The position numbers and the translations under genes were made by a program. The notes beneath the pieces are model-generated. The model was not told where the DNA came from. It did no database searches and worked only from the letters and a program-made list of their open reading frames with translations. Positions 62,874 through 64,000 of a stretch of DNA of 64,000 bases are shown here, one piece after another. The stretch lies in the NCBI RefSeq assembly GCF_016808335.1, contig NC_053138.1, positions 10,037,900-10,101,899 on the forward strand, written 5' to 3'. Source of the DNA: Panicum virgatum. Taxonomy: Eukaryota; Streptophyta; Magnoliopsida; Poales; Poaceae. Numbering within the stretch: the first letter of the stretch is position 1; every line of letters starts with the position of its first letter.

Positions 62874-63436
62874 GAGCATCTCCAAGAGTACCCTATTTCT
62901 CTTCCTCATCCTTGTTTTTTTAAAAAAGGTAAAAAATACTCTCCAATAGTTTCCTATCCTAATTATCTATCTCCTAACAATTGGCAAATTGGGTTCTCTT
63001 GTGCGTAAAAATATGCACGCCTCCATGGATCCAGTCCATTCTTTTGGTTTTTTTTCATGTTCTAGGATTTAGGGTTTAGTTTCTGTGGCCGCCGCCACCG
63101 CCGTTGCCTACCCGCCATGGACTGCGCCTGCCGCCACTTCTTCCCACACCGATTCCAGCCGCTACGGTGCGTCACCGGCATAAGATGTAAAACGGAACCC
63201 TCTCGTCGTCCTCTTTCTTTTTTCCCAAATTTTAAGCCCTCTCGTGCACTAAATCACCGGCAATCTGACTTGCAAGAAGCTCCTGTTTGCCAGCCATGAA
63301 AGTTTCTCCTAAAATTTGGATTAAAAATAGGAAACTATTGGAGATGGACTCTTTTTTTTTCTTCCCATACCTATTTGGGGAGTTAGCAAATAATAAGTTT
63401 TGGAGAGAAAATATTAGTAACTCTTGGAGATGCTCT
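62874..63436. mobile_element. 563-bp TIR element related to the 57-kb element
   Basis: GAGCATCTCCAAGAGTACCC at the left pairs with ACTCTTGGAGATGCTCT at the right. Inner segments (TAGTTTCCTATCC against GGAAACTATTGGAG) also pair. Its ends match those of the element at 57343-59926, so both belong to one terminal-repeat family. Non-coding; the frame at 63117-63299 has no family resemblance. Confidence 0.75.
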
Positions 63437-64000
63437 AGAAAATATTAATTGCTTACTTTAAAAATAGTATATAGATATACATAGATTAATTTGTATATGT
63501 ATATACAATTGTATATATAATAATTCCTTTTACATGTATATATATAGATTTATTACTATATTTCCTAATATTTCTCTTGGGCTGTAATTGTTTCCTTATT
63601 CGAAGGATGGAATATAATAATCCCACGAGATTACCGATGCGGCTAGATTAATTAAACGAAACAAGCAGCAAGCAAGATCTAATCTAAAGGTGCCCGTTGC
63701 CATTCTCCTCCGCCCACGGGCATCGACCCGACGATCGACCTAACACACAGGGGTTACTATGAAATTAGTAAAACCTAAACATGCTCAACCCAAAACTAAT
63801 TAGCTTAGACTGTCTGCTGCTCTTCGTCGCCGTGGTCAAGTTGGCCACGAACGCCGCCCGCACGCGTTGCGCGCGACGTGTGTCCCGTGCCCATGCCGTG
63901 CCCATCCCGCCGCGCCCTTATCCCTTCGCCCAGGTGCCTCACTCCCTCCTCTCCTTCCCAGACCACACCGGCCTCTCTTGCTCGTGCCCGAGCTCCACCA
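63437..64000. other. Window end, possibly upstream region of a further gene
   Basis: AT-rich sequence with ATAT runs (63470-63560) turns C-rich after 63690 and ends in CGTGCCCGAGCTCCACCA. This rise in GC is typical of a grass 5' UTR, so a gene may start just beyond the window. No start codon with a supportable frame is visible. Confidence 0.35.

Overview
The window is nuclear DNA from a flowering plant, almost certainly a grass (Poaceae). Genes have many GT-AG introns, the 5' ends of coding regions are very GC-rich, and intergenic DNA is AT-rich and packed with grass-type miniature transposons (Stowaway-like ends reading CTCCCTCC, GGCC.CGTTTAGTTCC-ended elements, AGAGCATCTCCA-ended elements). 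No bacterial, viral or organellar gene blocks were seen. I cannot name the species.

Layout. 1-6.9 kb: repeats only, including a nested Stowaway and a 1.07-kb long-TIR element with a GC-rich core. 6.9-9.3 kb (+): five-exon FolD-type methylene-THF dehydrogenase/cyclohydrolase. 9.9-13.4 kb (-): six-exon cytosolic histidyl-tRNA synthetase with an unusually long N-terminal extension. 14.6-15.7 kb (+): secreted ferritin-like (desiccation-related) protein. 16.1-18.2 kb (-): ribosomal protein eS4, whose first coding exon is only the ATG. 19.1-21.2 kb (-): intronless L-type lectin receptor kinase. 23.4-31.9 kb (+): 19-exon phenylalanyl-tRNA synthetase beta chain with a 1.17-kb inverted-repeat transposon in one intron. 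33.8-34.4 kb (+): TSPO/MBR membrane protein with two ABRE/G-box sites upstream. 36.1-37.9 kb (-): REF/SRPP-like protein. 41.5-49.0 kb (-): TOC159-family chloroplast import receptor whose acidic domain is built from tandemly duplicated exons and whose frame is broken in three places. 49-54 kb: duplicated repeats and a 1.3-kb palindromic element. 54.2-56.5 kb (+): GT14 glycosyltransferase. 57.3-59.9 kb: large TIR element with GC-rich filling. 60.9 kb: 5' fragment of a SINA-like RING gene. 62.9-63.4 kb: a short relative of the 57-kb element.

Most genes are single-copy housekeeping functions (folate C1 metabolism, two aminoacyl-tRNA synthetases, a ribosomal protein) beside stress or membrane genes (TSPO, REF/SRPP, ferritin-like, LecRK). 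They do not form an operon or an obvious cluster. The most unusual locus is the TOC receptor: five short phase-0 introns of nearly equal size (84-88 nt) separate homologous exons of the acidic domain, so the domain can grow or shrink by whole exons. The same gene carries an in-frame TAG, small deletions at the G/M-domain junction and two +1 shifts inside repeat exons. It is therefore a recent pseudogene, a truncated but still expressed gene, or a locus with sequence errors.
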